A stretch of 64,000 nucleotides of DNA from Dermanyssus gallinae (taxonomy: Eukaryota; Arthropoda; Arachnida; Mesostigmata; Dermanyssidae). A program made the position numbers and the translations under genes. Of the stretch, positions 1 to 46,102 are shown piece by piece. Below the pieces are notes generated by a model, which did not search any database, was not told the DNA's origin, and worked only from the letters and a program-made list of their open reading frames with translations. Each line of letters begins with the position of its first letter. Positions within the stretch are counted from its first letter, which is position 1. The DNA is taken from positions 87,001 through 151,000 of the forward strand of contig QVRM01002365.1 of NCBI GenBank assembly GCA_003439945.1. The letters run 5' to 3'.

Positions 1-346
1 TGCTACAGACAGACAACGCGTGCAGATTTGTACACATAAGATGGAAATCCTTCGCACGTTATCGCCAATGCCTAGTCAATAATATTCCAACAACCTGCCG
101 ACTGCATATCTGTTCTCGAAATAATAATCCAAATTGAAATTTTGTCGTTATTTTCGACTCGGTTCCATCACACAGGACGTGAGTGGGTCGAAAGCGTTTT
201 CAAAAGGGAATTTCCATCAACACTTAGATAACCTACAACCGTGCAAATAAGTGCATAAAGTGATCAGAAGTACTGTATATCGAAGTATAGTCGAATATTC
301 GCATCTCTAAACATTTTGTAGTGCAATCGTAAGACGTGGCATCACA

Positions 347-351
<5 letters not shown>

Positions 352-378
<27 letters not shown>
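352..378. repeat. (TA)n microsatellite
   Basis: About 13 TA units, the first of roughly thirty such arrays in the window. Confidence 0.9.
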
Positions 379-381
<3 letters not shown>

Positions 382-699
382 TAGGCTTGTGAAATTCCTC
401 CTCCCTAAATCTCCGTTTGTCAATTACACCCGCTCATCCGTACGAACGCCGTTCAGTCATTACTACTGTGACAATTGTTGTTGTTGTTGTTGTTAATGTC
501 GTTCCTGCTGCTATTGTTGTAGAGGTTTTTTTTCGCCGTACCCGCGATTAATATCGTTACCGTCGTTCTGACGTTAGTGTGATTTTTTCCGAAACTCGTC
601 TCGTAGCCACACCCAAACTAATCGTCTATAGGGCAATCATCACTAGCGCTCACCGGCAGCCGGCAATGGTGAACAACCGTCGCGTCGTGCCGCCAGGAC

Positions 700-2570
700 T
701 CTGAATCTGCTCGCAATGTATTATCATTTCGACGATACTCGCCTACCACTACTGCCGCTGCTGCTCTTCTGCTGCTGCTGCTGTTCTACCGCCGTGCGCG
801 TCAACTCTACTCGGCCGAGTCTCTCATCGTTGATCGCTGCGTCTACTGACGCTGCCGCGGCTTGCACGTCCCTGTTGCTCCGCATCGGTGTTGAGCCCTC
901 TGCGCTACCACCCAGAACTACAACCACTGGGCACCTACCCACCAGGTGTGGTCTCCTCCTGTTGAGCTTTACCCGCAAACTCGCTTTTATGCTGCTGTTG
1001 TTGTTGTTGTTCCTATTGTTGTTGTTCCTGTTGTTGTTGATGTTGCTGTTGTTGATGTAATTGTCATTGTTGTGTTGCTGTTGTTGTTGTTGATGTTATT
1101 GTCATTGCTGTGTTGTTGTGGTCGTTATCGATGCTGCTACTGTTGTTGTTGTTGCTGTTGTTGTTGTTGTTGTTGTCGTTGTCGTTGTTGCTGTTACAGT
1201 TGTTATTTTGCGATTAAGTCTGTGAGCTTCCCGTGTATGGAATCAGCATCATCATCACCACCATCATCATCACCACCATCATCATCTACTGATAATTGAA
1301 GAGATCTCTCCAGACCAAGGGCACCGTTACTGCAACAACAACAACAACAACAGTAGCACCAGCAACCGCGGCAGCAGCAGCATCAGCAGCAGCAAACGAT
1401 GCGTTCGAAGTGTATGAATGAATGGTTTAATCGACCATGACATGTGTGAGTGCGTGCGTGCTGCGCCTCCTGTAAGCGCGCCCCCATGACCCAGAACGAC
1501 CGGGGCGTGGCGGGGCGGACGTCTCCCTTCTATCTATAACATACGAACCGCGGACGAATCGGCCGAGGGGGGGTGGGGTTCGACCTGCGGGGGCGACAAC
1601 CAGACAAAAAGCAAACGAACGTGGAAAACGGTAACGCCACAAGATCTAGCCCCAGCGGAGGACGACGGCGGCGGCGGCAGCAGCAGCAGCAACAGCAACA
1701 ACAGCATGGCGTCTCGGCTCTGGGAACTGTTCAATAGAGATCTTTCCTTGGCCCCGGTTTGGAAGCTCAGGTCCCACTCCCCCCCCCCCTCCTTCGTCCC
1801 GGTAAAGAACGACATAGATGGAGCGGCGCAAGACAGATGGGACGAAAAGGGCGGGGAGTTGGGGGGGGGGGGAGCGAGAGCTAGATAAAAGGAGAATGTG
1901 AGTGAGCGAAATAGAGATAAAGAGAGTAGGGAAAAATACTCTCACGAAGCGTTTGCTTGCGATCACCAACACGACCAAGCAACACGCATGGGAATACGTA
2001 CACCCGCGACCATCGACAATGGTAAGGCCGGTTAGTAGGCCCACAAGGCAGCAGCAACAACAACAACAAAAACAACAAACAACAACGACAACAACAACTC
2101 AGAGCAGCAGGGATGTTGCCAAGACGACAGCTGCAAGACCAGACCATCAACGGTAGCAACAGCGGCATCAGTATCATCCGCAACAACAACAACAACAACA
2201 GCATCGGCAGCAGCAGCAGCAACAACAACAACATCGGCAGCAGCAGCAGCAACAACAACAACAATAATAGTAACACTAAGGATAACAGCTGCAGCAGCAG
2301 CATCAGCAGCAGCAACAACAACAGCCGCAACAACCTTAGTGACCATATCAACAACACAGCACAACAAAACAATAACCTTGGCAGCATTAGCAACAAACGA
2401 AACATACCAGCAACAAAACCACATGAGTTGTTGTCCCCGGAGTGTCTACGGAAACTAACTACAGTCGCTGTTGGTTGTCGTAAAGAGCAGAGAAGGACAG
2501 AGGACCGCGGCTGCCGACCAGCAGCAGCAGCAGCGTCAGTGTTCGTTGTCGTTCGTCGCTAATCGAAGTA
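700..2570. repeat. Triplet-repeat-rich low-complexity region
   Basis: Long GTT/GCT runs (965-1195), CAT/CAC runs (1246-1290), CAA/CAG runs (1330-1390, 1676-1705, 2048-2100, 2185-2340) and short C and G runs. Open frames on both strands give only Leu, Cys, Gln, Asn or Ser runs, and none has family motifs. The composition resembles promoter/5'UTR DNA of arthropod genes. I see no supported gene. Confidence 0.7.
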
Positions 2571-3065
2571 GTGGACAGCAGCCCTAATTGAGCGCGGACG
2601 ACCAAGCGAAGTTCGACGGAGCGGGGCCAAGATCGCGGCGGCGTCGGCGGCGGCCACCACAACCACGTTGGGTTAGCTAGCGTATCAGGACCCGAACTCC
2701 TGCAGACAGGCAGAACAGGACAGCCCAGCCCAGTCCAGTCCAGCTATGTTGTTCATGCTGGTAGCAGTGGAAGGACGACCGCACGCATCGAGTCTGAATA
2801 AAATCGAACATCCTTACGCGTAGCAGCAGCAGTAGCATACATATGAACAGCCCATTTGCATGAACCCACACGCACAGCCTCGGCAGCAGAAGACAAACAA
2901 CGCCCCACTGTCGAACGTGTGTACCATGGAGCCACGTAATAAGCGGGATAGCGGGACCTGGCCCACCTGTATCTGCGACAGTCGCAAGACCCAACACGAC
3001 GACAACGGCGACAACGACGATCTCTATTTTGCTGGCGGCCTTCGATGCTACCGACTAGATAGTTA

Positions 3066-3410
3066 CGTATAGAATAAATTCACTCGTTCATCGTCGTTGT
3101 CGTCGTCGTCGTCGTCGTTGTTGTTGTCTGTTTATGAGAAAGGGTCACGCTAGCGGCGTCAGTGCGTTTGCAAAACAGCTTGGCAGAACTTCAGATTGGT
3201 TGAATTGGTCTTACGTCGACGCTAAAATAGAAACATTGCTTTGGATCTCAAATAGCTTTATCTCCAAGGTTCTACAGTTTCGTAAATGCTCTGCTACTAT
3301 CTAAGGTACATAGCTTCAGGTGCCAGGCCATATTGGCCTTCGTTCCAGGCCTCACGACTATTTTGTCTTCGCACGTGGGAAAGTTGCCCATTTAGTTTGA
3401 ATGCGTATAT
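3066..3410. other. No recognisable feature apart from a short CGT run
   Basis: (CGT/TTG)n at about 3,088-3,128, then unique sequence with no supported frame or motif. Confidence 0.5.
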
Positions 3411-3533
3411 TATAATGCCTAGACCAAGGCTTTCACGTCACGCCCTTAGAAGATCTTGAAAATGCGACTCACACACACTACAATTTTATCCTTAACTCTA
3501 TCTTAGGTAAGATACCTGTCGAAAATAATAGGG

Positions 3534-3536
<3 letters not shown>
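3411..3536 (+). repeat. Dispersed repeat A, copy 1, followed by (TA)n
   Basis: About 125 bp closely similar to 17,120-17,249. Shared blocks include GGCTTTCACGTCAC, CTTGAAAATG, ACAATTTTATC and ATACCTGTCGAAAATAATAG, and both copies run straight into a (TA)n array. No coding content. Confidence 0.8.
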
Positions 3537-3626
<90 letters not shown>

Positions 3627-3641
3627 ATATTATATATATAT
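3537..3641. repeat. (TA)n microsatellite, about 100 bp
   Basis: Nearly pure TA with two small interruptions. It directly follows repeat A copy 1. Confidence 0.95.
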
Positions 3642-4426
3642 GAAATACGCACAGATATTTGCCACTTTTGCTGTCGTCAGCTTTTCTAGGCGTATAATTC
3701 GAGACAGGCAGTGCAGCGATCTCCTCGAAAGGGCCAGGCAGGCAGTCGCATGATACTCCGTACACGCTTGGGAGCACAGTCGACAGATGCACTCTGCGAA
3801 CTCGTCGTGGAAGTTCGTATTTGAACAGATCGGGCGATGACACCCATGAACACTATGTATAATATATAATCCATTTGTAACTTAAGTTTTCTTTTTGTGT
3901 TTCGATTGGTTCACAAAACACCAACACGTTTGTTGTTGGTGAAGACCAGCACGTTTCACGCAGCCCTGATAAATATGCAGCGCACCTGACAGCACACAAT
4001 AGTGAGCCTGGTGGCATTGATTGATCGAATGAGAGAACACAAACAAGAAATCGATGGGACGCGTCTATTCTATCCTGACCGAGCTGCATTATAAGCTAAT
4101 TCCGCATACATCACGTAGTAGAAGTAGGGCACGCCGGTAGCAACAGGAATGACAGCAGCTTCAGACGAAGTTGGCACGGCGCAGTATCGAACCGTCTGAC
4201 CCCAAAACCTCATCGAAGTTCAGAACCATCAAGGCAATCGAAGGATGGGTCGACCAACCTGGGAGAAATCAGACAACCAACGCTGGTTGCTGCCACTCTG
4301 AATGCAAGTGGCCTTTTTTACGTCCAACCTCGCGCAGAAGAACCTAGCCCGCCAACACGACGCCTACACTGGCAGGTATTGCGTGCAGGTACTGCCACAG
4401 GACTGCCTGGTCGGATTTTTGCATCT

Positions 4427-4511
4427 TTTCTGCATACATTGCGTATATATATATATATATATATATCTTTTCTGCACACATTGCGTATAAATATATATAT
4501 ATATATATATT
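4427..4511. repeat. Tandem duplication of TCTTTTCTGCATACATTGCG plus (TA)n
   Basis: Two units, each a 20-bp unique segment (one mismatch) followed by TA repeats, lie head to tail. This suggests slippage or unequal exchange inside a (TA)n-bearing unit. Confidence 0.8.
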
Positions 4512-4580
4512 AGAGGACCGGTGTGGCGGCGAACGGTCCACAACTTTGATGTCATGGGTTTGATCCCAACATAATTAATT
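4512..4580 (+). repeat. Possible tRNA-like SINE scrap
   Basis: GTGTGGCGGCGAACGG followed about 25 bp later by GGGTTTGATCCCAAC resembles box A/box B spacing of a tRNA head. It is short and flanked on the left by (TA)n. No complete cloverleaf is evident. Confidence 0.3.
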
Positions 4581-4649
4581 TCAAATGGATGTCAAGGACT
4601 TGCTCCCCTTGTAGCCAGTAACTGCGCTTATAAAAATGTGCTTTTAAAT

Positions 4650-5290
4650 ATACGAGGGCGGATCGAAAAGTGCTTCTTTTTCCACAAAATATCTCCTCAA
4701 AAAAGTAGGGGCTAGCCCTTAAACGAAGCCCTAAAATTCGTGGAAAATGTCAGTTGTTGAAAATAGTCACAAGAACCTTGGCGTTGGATCTGGACTGTCT
4801 AATTTTTTTCTACCAACTCTCTCCTCCCTTGGTCTTGATGTCGCAACCATATGCCCATAACTCATTTACTGTAATCATCCTCTGAAGAAATGCTAAAGGG
4901 TCTTCTGTTACCGCCTAAAGGTTTAATTCAATCACCCCGACATGCGTTCATCTGCTGGAAATTCAACTTTACTGGAATAAACTTCGCTGCCAGTCTTCTG
5001 ACGCATTAAAAACTGCTAAAAAATATCCGCAAGATATCTCGAATTCACCAGTTATCTCCCTAATTCTAATTTGGCGATTGTTAAGTACGATGAACGATCA
5101 AGAACTTTTCAACGTTTTCTTCTGCTACTGGCGTTTAAGGCCTTCCCAAACGGAGTCATCTTTGGTCTCTTCACGTCCGTTGCGAAATCTGTGGTACCAC
5201 GTTTGGTACGCGTTTGTGACACTGCTAGACTACCATAAGAAGTTCGTAACATTTCCACCACCTCCACTCGAAGGATAGGCAAAAACTACT
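4650..5290 (-). mobile_element. Decayed mariner, C-terminal half missing
   Basis: Minus-strand reading with frameshifts gives VEMLRTSYGS, YHRFRNGREETKDDS, IREITGEFEISCG, VTEDPLAFLQRMI, YGCDIKTKG and SRSNAKVLVTIF, which is mariner transposase from the HTH region to just past the first catalytic Asp. The catalytic GDE is degraded (VNELW). After VTIF the sequence jumps to an end-like ACGAGGGCGGATCGAAAAGT near 4,652, so the second half appears internally deleted. Confidence 0.7.
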
Positions 5291-5436
5291 TACGGTAATC
5301 ATATCACATATCGTAAAACCATTGATTTGGTACCAAAATGATGCACATGAAATGCGCATTCTCCGGAATGTGTTTATGATGTGAACATAATGGCAAGCAA
5401 ACTATTAAAGGTAAAAGGTGGCGCGTATTAAGGGTG

Positions 5437-5522
5437 AAAGCTCAAACATAAGACATCACAGGATCTCATTTACTGCAAACTTTCCTCAACGCGACTAGTT
5501 CGCTTCCCCTAGCCTGCGTTGG
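5437..5522 (+). repeat. Dispersed repeat C, copy 1
   Basis: About 86 bp resembles 40,053-40,142: AAAGCTCAAACAT, AGACAT, CAGGATCTC and CGACTAGTT line up, ending near CGTTGG. It is moderately diverged, so it is old. Confidence 0.6.
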
Positions 5523-5529
5523 ATTGCTT

Positions 5530-7809
5530 ATAAAAAATATGCCTAGGGCACGTTGGACAGGATATAAATATTTTTGCTCTGCCTTTGTGAATATCCGCGT
5601 ATTGCAGATTATGCTGCAGGCCGAAATTGATCAGTTGTTTTGATGATGGACTTTCCGCTCACCAGCTCCGTTGCAAAACTCTCAGGATCTACTGGGGGGC
5701 CTGGGGACAGCGGCCTAAACCCAGGCCAGCTGATAAACCGAATGTGCATAAGTCAAGTGTCGAATTAAGACCACAGCATCGCAATGCCTACCGAACAAAT
5801 TAAATATGTAGAAATTATGCTAAATCAGACGTCGTGTAGTGAGTCAGTGGTTTAAGCAATTTAAACGAGAGGAATGCTGCCCTGGCAACCACGAACAATC
5901 AACCAGCAGGCATTTGAATTTGGCTGTGATTGGAATTATTATTATCTACAACTGTTGTTCTACCACAACAATATAAACGAGCCGCTTTCAGTGAAAATCA
6001 AGATTATCCTAAGACGCGAGGGCTTAATCTGTTCTACCGCCACAATCTAAGCCGGTCGACACACATTGCCTGCTACTGCTGAGAAATTCCCCTCACAGTA
6101 CTTTCAATAGTATTCAAAGAACTAAATAATTCAAAAGATAATTACCACCAGATGCTTTGAAGACATACACGAACATGCTCATTTAGTATATATTAACTAT
6201 TTGCAGCCCTCGACTGAAATAAACAGCGACAGCGGACGAAACTTTGCTTTTTGGACGATATTCATTTCAGTAATTCCATTCTAGGCTAAATCGGTGTTAT
6301 CGTGCAAAACGCAACTCTTTAGACTTAACAGATAACCAGGAATACCATCTCTCAGTTAGTTTAAAGACAATTTCAACCCTCGTCGAGCAGCCTTTACAGC
6401 TGTGTGCACTTATTACGTACTCACCGTCGATCTTCGGCCGGACGATATCATGTACATTGCAAGCATTAACTCCACAAAAGGAATGAAAAGACCTGGAGTG
6501 AATTATTCCTGCTAGGCCAGACTTTGAATGGTTAGGTAGTATACCCCCTGATGCGCCGTACACGCTTGCTAAGCACGAACCATGACCTGCTTCTACGCCT
6601 TAAAAAAATGCAAAGCAGCCATTCCCACTGCAACAAGATCGTAAAGAAATATTCACGGACCTTGACGAGAGTCCTCCATTCGTTGGCCGCCGCGAGGAAG
6701 CACTCCGCCACCTACGCCTGGGTAATGGCTTTGTGCCGGGCGTGGCAATTCAATGCACGCCTCCGGCATCATCGCATTCCTCTAACTGGAAGGGCACCCC
6801 AAAGGGAGAGAGCAACCTAAGCGTTCCAACCACATACTCGGAGATCGCCAGCAAAAGAGCTTTTGCTACAACCTCCTATCAGCGATAGCCACCAAGCGGT
6901 TTTCATTTCTCGCGGGCAACGCAAGTGATTTCAAAGATGCATATATATATATATATATATATGAGCTCCGTCCCAAATTTTTCTGGCGGGAGAATGTGTG
7001 CTGCTGTCGGAAATCCATACCTATTTAATTGGAAACTGATTACACCCATAAAAGGTTTTGCTTTACTACTACTATTAGTATAATTACCATTTTTTCATTT
7101 TGTGTGGAACGTTCTGACTGCAAACAGCAGTCCGACCAGAACTGCCTTTGAAGCTTATCACACACTCGTTTCTCCTAGCAGGCTATGTCGACAGGACCAG
7201 TCTAGGAGAAATTGCCCACCCTGGTGCGAGAAACTTGATCTACGCCGTCCTATTTACAGCAGTCGGCGACCTTCTCGATTGTGTCTGCATCATTTGCGCA
7301 GAGCTCACTCAGACAAGATGGAGTCTTGGATCGTGAGCTTAACGCTTGTCTTTGTGACGAGCCCGTCTGAAGCAATGGAGGACAATCTCTCACATATATG
7401 AAGCGCGTGCTGAACACCAAAAACTCTCCGCAATCAATAAATAATGCGTTCGGAGAAGTTTGTCCCTCAGCCGGGATCTCATGCATTCGGAAACACAAGG
7501 ACTGGCTACTCCCTCAAGACTCGAAAGATGCAGCCTCGTTCCATTTGCAGAGACCACCCACTGACTTCCAACGAGGTAATGCGACGACAGTATCAACCAT
7601 TATGTCCGAATGGTTCAAGCCAGAGATCTTTTTATTAGGAGGTTTCGCATCGAACGCATGAGGAACATGCGTCGTCGGTAGCAAGCAGCGACTAGTGTGG
7701 GACACGCGTTCAAGTAGAGGAAAATTATTATATATATATATAAAAAATATTGTGATGAATTAATAATCATTTACAATACGTTTGCACAGTCGGCAGTGCT
7801 CGCCTATGC

Positions 7810-7882
<73 letters not shown>

Positions 7883-8139
7883 GTGTATAAATCGTAAACA
7901 ATCTCCAGTCCTCATTCTGCACAAATAGGTTGTCGTCCGCCTGTCTGTGATTTAACGGGAAGATCTCACTGTTACAAGTGTACAGTGAAGGGATAGGAAG
8001 CAGCGGGTTCTACAACGGATATGTGAGGAACATCTCGAGTTCTTAGTGTAAGGACTCGACAATATCCTCAACGGTGTAATTATCGCTATAATGGCTGATG
8101 ACCTTAATAAGTTTCATTGATAGCCAATGCAGCACTTAC
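5530..8139. other. OXSM intron/3' region with little recognisable content
   Basis: Contains (TA)n at 6941-6962 and 7814-7880. A short plus-strand stretch near 6,700-6,870 reads NWKGTPKGESNLSVPTTYSE and may derive from a transposable element. The 7,100-7,660 stretch is open in several frames on both strands but shows no motif. No OXSM exon was found here. Confidence 0.5.
7814..7880. repeat. (TA)n microsatellite
   Basis: About 33 uninterrupted TA units in the OXSM intron 4 region. Confidence 0.95.
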
Positions 8140-41039
<32,900 letters not shown>

Positions 41040-41692
41040 TCTGCTACTCACCGTGCGTTATCACTGGCCACCATGGAAGCACCCTCAAATCGCATAATTT
41101 CTAATGAACATCAAACAGCGACAACACGCAACAATTGGCACCAATCAATGTAATGCTTTCAAGTAACAGTAGCGTTAACGACGACAACAACAACAGCAGC
41201 AGACGCAACAGTAAAAGCAAGTATGATCTCAAAATAACTAATACTAAAACAAATTCTAAATAGACAAACTATGGACAATTCGTTCAACACTTTCTTTGCC
41301 GTTCGGCCCAAGTCAAAACTCAACATTTCATAGTCTACTCTCTCGTATGGTATAAAATGGGCTCGAAATAAACGTGTGTATTAATTCGCATCTCTGTGTT
41401 CACATCGACAACAAGGGCAACATTTCGAGCTGATACGCGTCTCGCATTGCCCCGAGGACAGCGGCCTCGTTGTATGTCAAGCGAGAGCTTCTGCTGCAGA
41501 AACGATCTGGCTCTCTTATCTCCTGTGGTACTCTCCAGTTGAGTTGGAGAAGATAGGCCTGGGACCGTTCACTGTCAAGAACTCCGATTGATAGCAATTA
41601 TCGTTGGCGCAAAGGTGCGCGTACTTGCGCACCATTAATATCCAGCCTGCGAAACATAGTGGCCTGGCCGACAAGATTTGAAGTGCACCTTA

Positions 41693-41729
41693 TCTAGAAC
41701 GGCACTGTCGGTAACAGTGCCGTCCTAGA
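41693..41729. other. 16-bp-stem hairpin, 5-nt loop
   Basis: TCTAGAACGGCACTGT and ACAGTGCCGTCCTAGA pair with one mismatch around CGGTA. It is upstream of OXSM on the same strand sense. No T-run or known motif assigns a role. Confidence 0.6.
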
Positions 41730-44700
41730 GTAGGTCCTGGCTCAACTAGAGCGACAGCCAAGCCGGAAGCCGCCGAAATGTTTACACGTTCCATATGAGC
41801 AACTGCTTTTGTTTGAGGTTACAAACATTATTTCAGTACCAACAATTAACCGTTTTGGTGATTAAGGCAAGTAGTCATATCCTAAGAGTTACCAAGGATA
41901 CCCCACGTACCGCGTATCCATAGAAGTCTTCACAATAGCTTTCCTATTGTAGCAGCAATAGCTTTCCGATATACCTTACACATTTCTTGTGGAAACGTAA
42001 AATTACATGCGTTTGAAGCAAACTTGCCTGTATAGTCATTCGTAATTTCTTAAAAGGTGCGTGCATACAGTATGAATACTAGCTGAATCTAGCTGGACAA
42101 TTTCGTGGTCGTAGATAGCTAGCAGAAACGTAAAAGGTCTCAAAGGTCGTCAGCCTAACGATCTTTACCGAGCAGATTATAACATGAGTGCATAGGATGT
42201 ATAACATACATAACAAGAAAACACGGCACAACATGTGCCGAACAGAAAGGTACAAACGTATATACAACACATTTATAGCACAACTAAAATTACTAAGTTA
42301 CTTGATAATAAATAAACGATTTGAGAAACGAGCGCACACAGCAGATGTCGACTCAATCGAGCCAGAGCCGTCAGCCCCGTCACAGAAGCCAGGCAGGCCC
42401 ATCGGCGCAAGTATCGACAGATGGAACCGTAGAAAAAGCACTCCGCACACTATTTCCAATCATACAAGGCACCAGCCCGACAGTTATTTCAATTGTCTTG
42501 TAATTCGTACTGCCTACCGCTATATGCGCAGCCAGACAAGAGCTCGCTGGCCGATCCAACTAGCTTTCCGTGGAAATGCCAAAAAAAACTCTGCGGCAGC
42601 ACGGTCTGCGACAGCCAGCAGAACAGAACAAAGGCAATGAGAAAAATGACTCCAATGATAGCGCACAACCGTCTACACGGAATATCAACATGTAGTGCTG
42701 TGCAACTGCGAAAAGCATGCAATTTTTGAGCTGTTACTAGCAGAAGCACACCAAGGAGTGGAAAGCCTAATTTTGACGGAAACCTGAGTCGTAAACCTTT
42801 TACTTTGAGAGGCTTCTACGAGCATCACGGACAGCACTAGCAAGCACAGAAATGCGAAGGGCGGGGCAAGCCAAATGGGGGAGCTTGCAATATTTACAAG
42901 AGCAGAATTTGGAGAAATGAGACTATAAATAATAGCGGAAAACCGTGCAGCGTCAGCGTCAAGGAGGTGTTGAAATTGTGGCAGGTGTGGAGTCCGCTGA
43001 AATCATGACAGAACGAATCATACTTAGCGTCGAAGCGGTGCGGAAGCGGCACCGATGGTTCTAATGCGAGGTTGGACAAAGGTAAATCGACAAGAGCCAA
43101 AACATTTTTGGATATTATAACTGAGATGTGATGCTGACTAGTGAGAGAGCCAGGCCTAAATACCTTTTAATTTAGCATTGCGGCATCAATCGTCGACGTT
43201 TTGTCACAAACGGGAACGTGGATGATATAACATTTTTGGGAAAAATACATCATTTCAGGAAAGAGGGGGGCATAGAAGGCCTGTTAATGGCATTACAGGT
43301 TTGATACAAACTGTATAGTGGGATCTTCTTAAGGGGAGTTGGGCGAACTGCTTTCACAAGGGGAGATTCAAATAGAGTCCCATGAACGGAAACTGGCAAA
43401 TCTGATAACAAGCATTATAGTTCCGCGTCAATAAAAAGGGAAAGGCCTTGGTTCAAGTATAAAGCAACAAAAATGTCAACAGGCTAACTAGAGTATGCGT
43501 TAAAAGTTTTTTTTCGGTAATGAGGCAGTTTGCGACAATGATGAAGAAAACAACGCTAAGAGCATATAAGGAAAAAAAGCTAACGTACTGGTAGGATACC
43601 CTTATTGTTATACTTCAAGGGAATGACATAGACACAAGGCCAGAAACTTCGAGGGGAATAAGACCCGAGAGTTGCCCCTATAATATATTCTTGGGGATAA
43701 AATCAACTAGAGTCAAGTACATCCTTGGAAAACGAGACGCGGTACCAGAGGAAAGACATGGATACGAAGTCATACGACCCATACGACCGTACGCCAATTG
43801 CTAGCATATATTTGGGAAACCTTTTTCGAACCAAAAAAGCTGTTAAACACGGACATATACGTCTCAAGGCCGCCTTTGAGAAGCAGAATTAGACGATTAG
43901 TCATGAACGGAGTTTCTTATCCATTGCTAAAACTTTTGGGGGCCATTCTTAAGGAGCGTACAGTATGCATCGACAATGGCATGGAGGTTGTGTGAAATCA
44001 CAGAAAATTGAATAAAGTCAACATTTAAATACACAGCGATAAGAAGTACAACCTGGCAAGCCGCCGAATCTAGCTAGAATAAACACCTAAGGACGACATT
44101 TGCATCCCACGGGTTTCATCACGTGTTATTCAGCAAGGAAGGATTTCATGATCCTCAGGAATGTTGTAGTTACGCGAGTTGTTTAGGTCAATTTCGTCCA
44201 GATCCCATGCCGCAGCATGTCCAACAGGTTAGTTACTAACCGAAGTAACAAGGGAGCAGAAGTTCGACGCGAAAGAAGCACTATATTGGGAAAGAAACAC
44301 TATATAAACACTAGTTGTGCTTAATGTATTTGTGTATACTCTACCCACTCAGAGCGCTAATAAACCACGATAATCATATATACTTCCCAGCCGGTAGTTA
44401 TCGACCTGTGAGGCAAACTACAAACCGACTACTCAGCAATAGCCCTTTCAACAGCTGTTCAAATGGTTTCGAATATACCAAGACTCAGAGTAAAAGCGCC
44501 GAAATTTAGGCAGTGTTGGATCGAGCCCCTACTGTGTCGGCATTTCCAGATAGCTCGTTTTTATTAGTGGCCATCAAAACTTCCTAGGACCAACCCTTTC
44601 AGGACGCCCAGCAAAGGTAACACTCCCAAAAAGCTCCGAGCAATATTTACCACATCTTACCGACAATGACGAGCGCAATTCGACACGGCAATATCAGTAG

Positions 44701-46045
44701 GATGAAATGCGCAGACCTGTACTTAGTTGAATTAAAAGGGCTGCAATTAATTCTACTCGAAACGATATTCGAGGTCTTGTGAAGAAAAAAGAAGATCTCA
44801 GCCAAACAACAAGAACCTAAGAGAGAGAGAGAGAGTAAGACATGTCGAATCGACGTCTCAACCCGTTCCTCAATGTGGTGTTCCCGACTCCTACTTGTCC
44901 TACAAATCACAGTCGTATGAATGTAAGATCTATAAAGATCTACAATCGTGGCAACCATTGATGTCATTGTCGAAACGAGTAGTGAATGTATGTCCGTGCG
45001 CTTCCCCGACCAAGTGCTCATTGATACGGCTCGTCAAGTAGTTTCAAGACGGTACTCCAACTCACCCTTCTCACAACAGTACTGACCACGAACTGATTTT
45101 TGGCTTCTTTTTTTAAAAAGAGGAAGCGATGCGAAACTATTTCCGGCTCACAATAGTAATGCAAGCAGCAGTAGTACAAAAGATAGATAGCGTAGTGAAA
45201 GTAGCAGACGAAAATAGCTTGATACAATACAGTATATACCACTAACAATAGAGTAAGACCGGTAACAAAAGCAACAGTAAGATCACCAGCAGCAACAAGG
45301 ATCTCTCCGTGCGAAGCAGGAAAGCCAGCAAATAGATTACGTCACACTCCAAGTGGCAATTCAGCCAGCGATTTAGGGTGGCATATCAAGCTGCATAGCC
45401 TCGAGCGCCTCTACCTCCCTACGAGGATCTAAGTGTTCATCGTAGAGTGACCGGTTTTATCCAGTTTATGCATAAACTCAAACTCACACACAGATAGATA
45501 GATAGATAAGCAAAGCGCAACAAAGATTCTAACGGTTCGTATCTTACAAAGCCGTTCGGCCGGTATCCAACAGTGTATCAAAATAAAGCAATTTACAACT
45601 CTTCTGCAACGATATGTTTACTGGAAAACTATAGTGGGCGGCCTAGCAATCACGACGACCCGCCCCACAGTTTCGACAGTTAGGCATGTCCTAAAAGTTC
45701 ATTATTTCATTATCCTTTGCAAATAGTGCCTGCCAGCCAGCACACAAGCTTAACGTGCACAAGCCACGTGGATCAGCCAAACAGTCTAACAGAAAAGCGA
45801 GTGTGGTGACGGTGACGGCCTTGCGCCATTCTTGTTAGGGGGATGTTGTAGGTTCGAAACTAAGAACTGACCAGTTGTAAAGTATATTCCACGGCGTGGG
45901 TAGACGAAAGACAGAATAGTAATGGCAATAGCAACATTTAGCGAACACTCGAATTGTCTCACAGGTTCCCGACGAGGAAACGCTTTCAAGCGATGCCCGC
46001 AGCTAAAGGACATATATAACATGTTGTTTATATAGTGTGGTATAA

Positions 46046-46049
<4 letters not shown>

Positions 46050-46100
<51 letters not shown>
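46050..46100. repeat. (TA)n microsatellite
   Basis: About 25 TA units in intergenic DNA. Confidence 0.95.

Positions 46101-46102
<2 letters not shown>

Noticed and set aside
2113..2562. 149-codon Asn/Ser-rich frame and overlapping Leu/Val/Ala-run frames
   Set aside because: All six frames in this triplet-repeat DNA are open with homopolymer runs. No motif or splice context favours one.
6297..6563. A minus-strand exon ending at a GTGAGT donor near 6,425 as OXSM exon 5
   Set aside because: The donor looks good, but the encoded residues (HDIVRPKIDG) do not match any OXSM segment expected after exon 4.
41040..41051. An earlier start for OXSM at 41051
   Set aside because: The codon there is GTG. 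The first ATG in frame is 41039. The same reasoning moves SUCLG2 to 49416, JMJD6 to 56083 and LINE ORF1 to 24739.
42188..42640. 150-codon plus-strand frame between OXSM and SUCLG2
   Set aside because: No family motif, unremarkable composition, overlapping alternative frames and no splice context.
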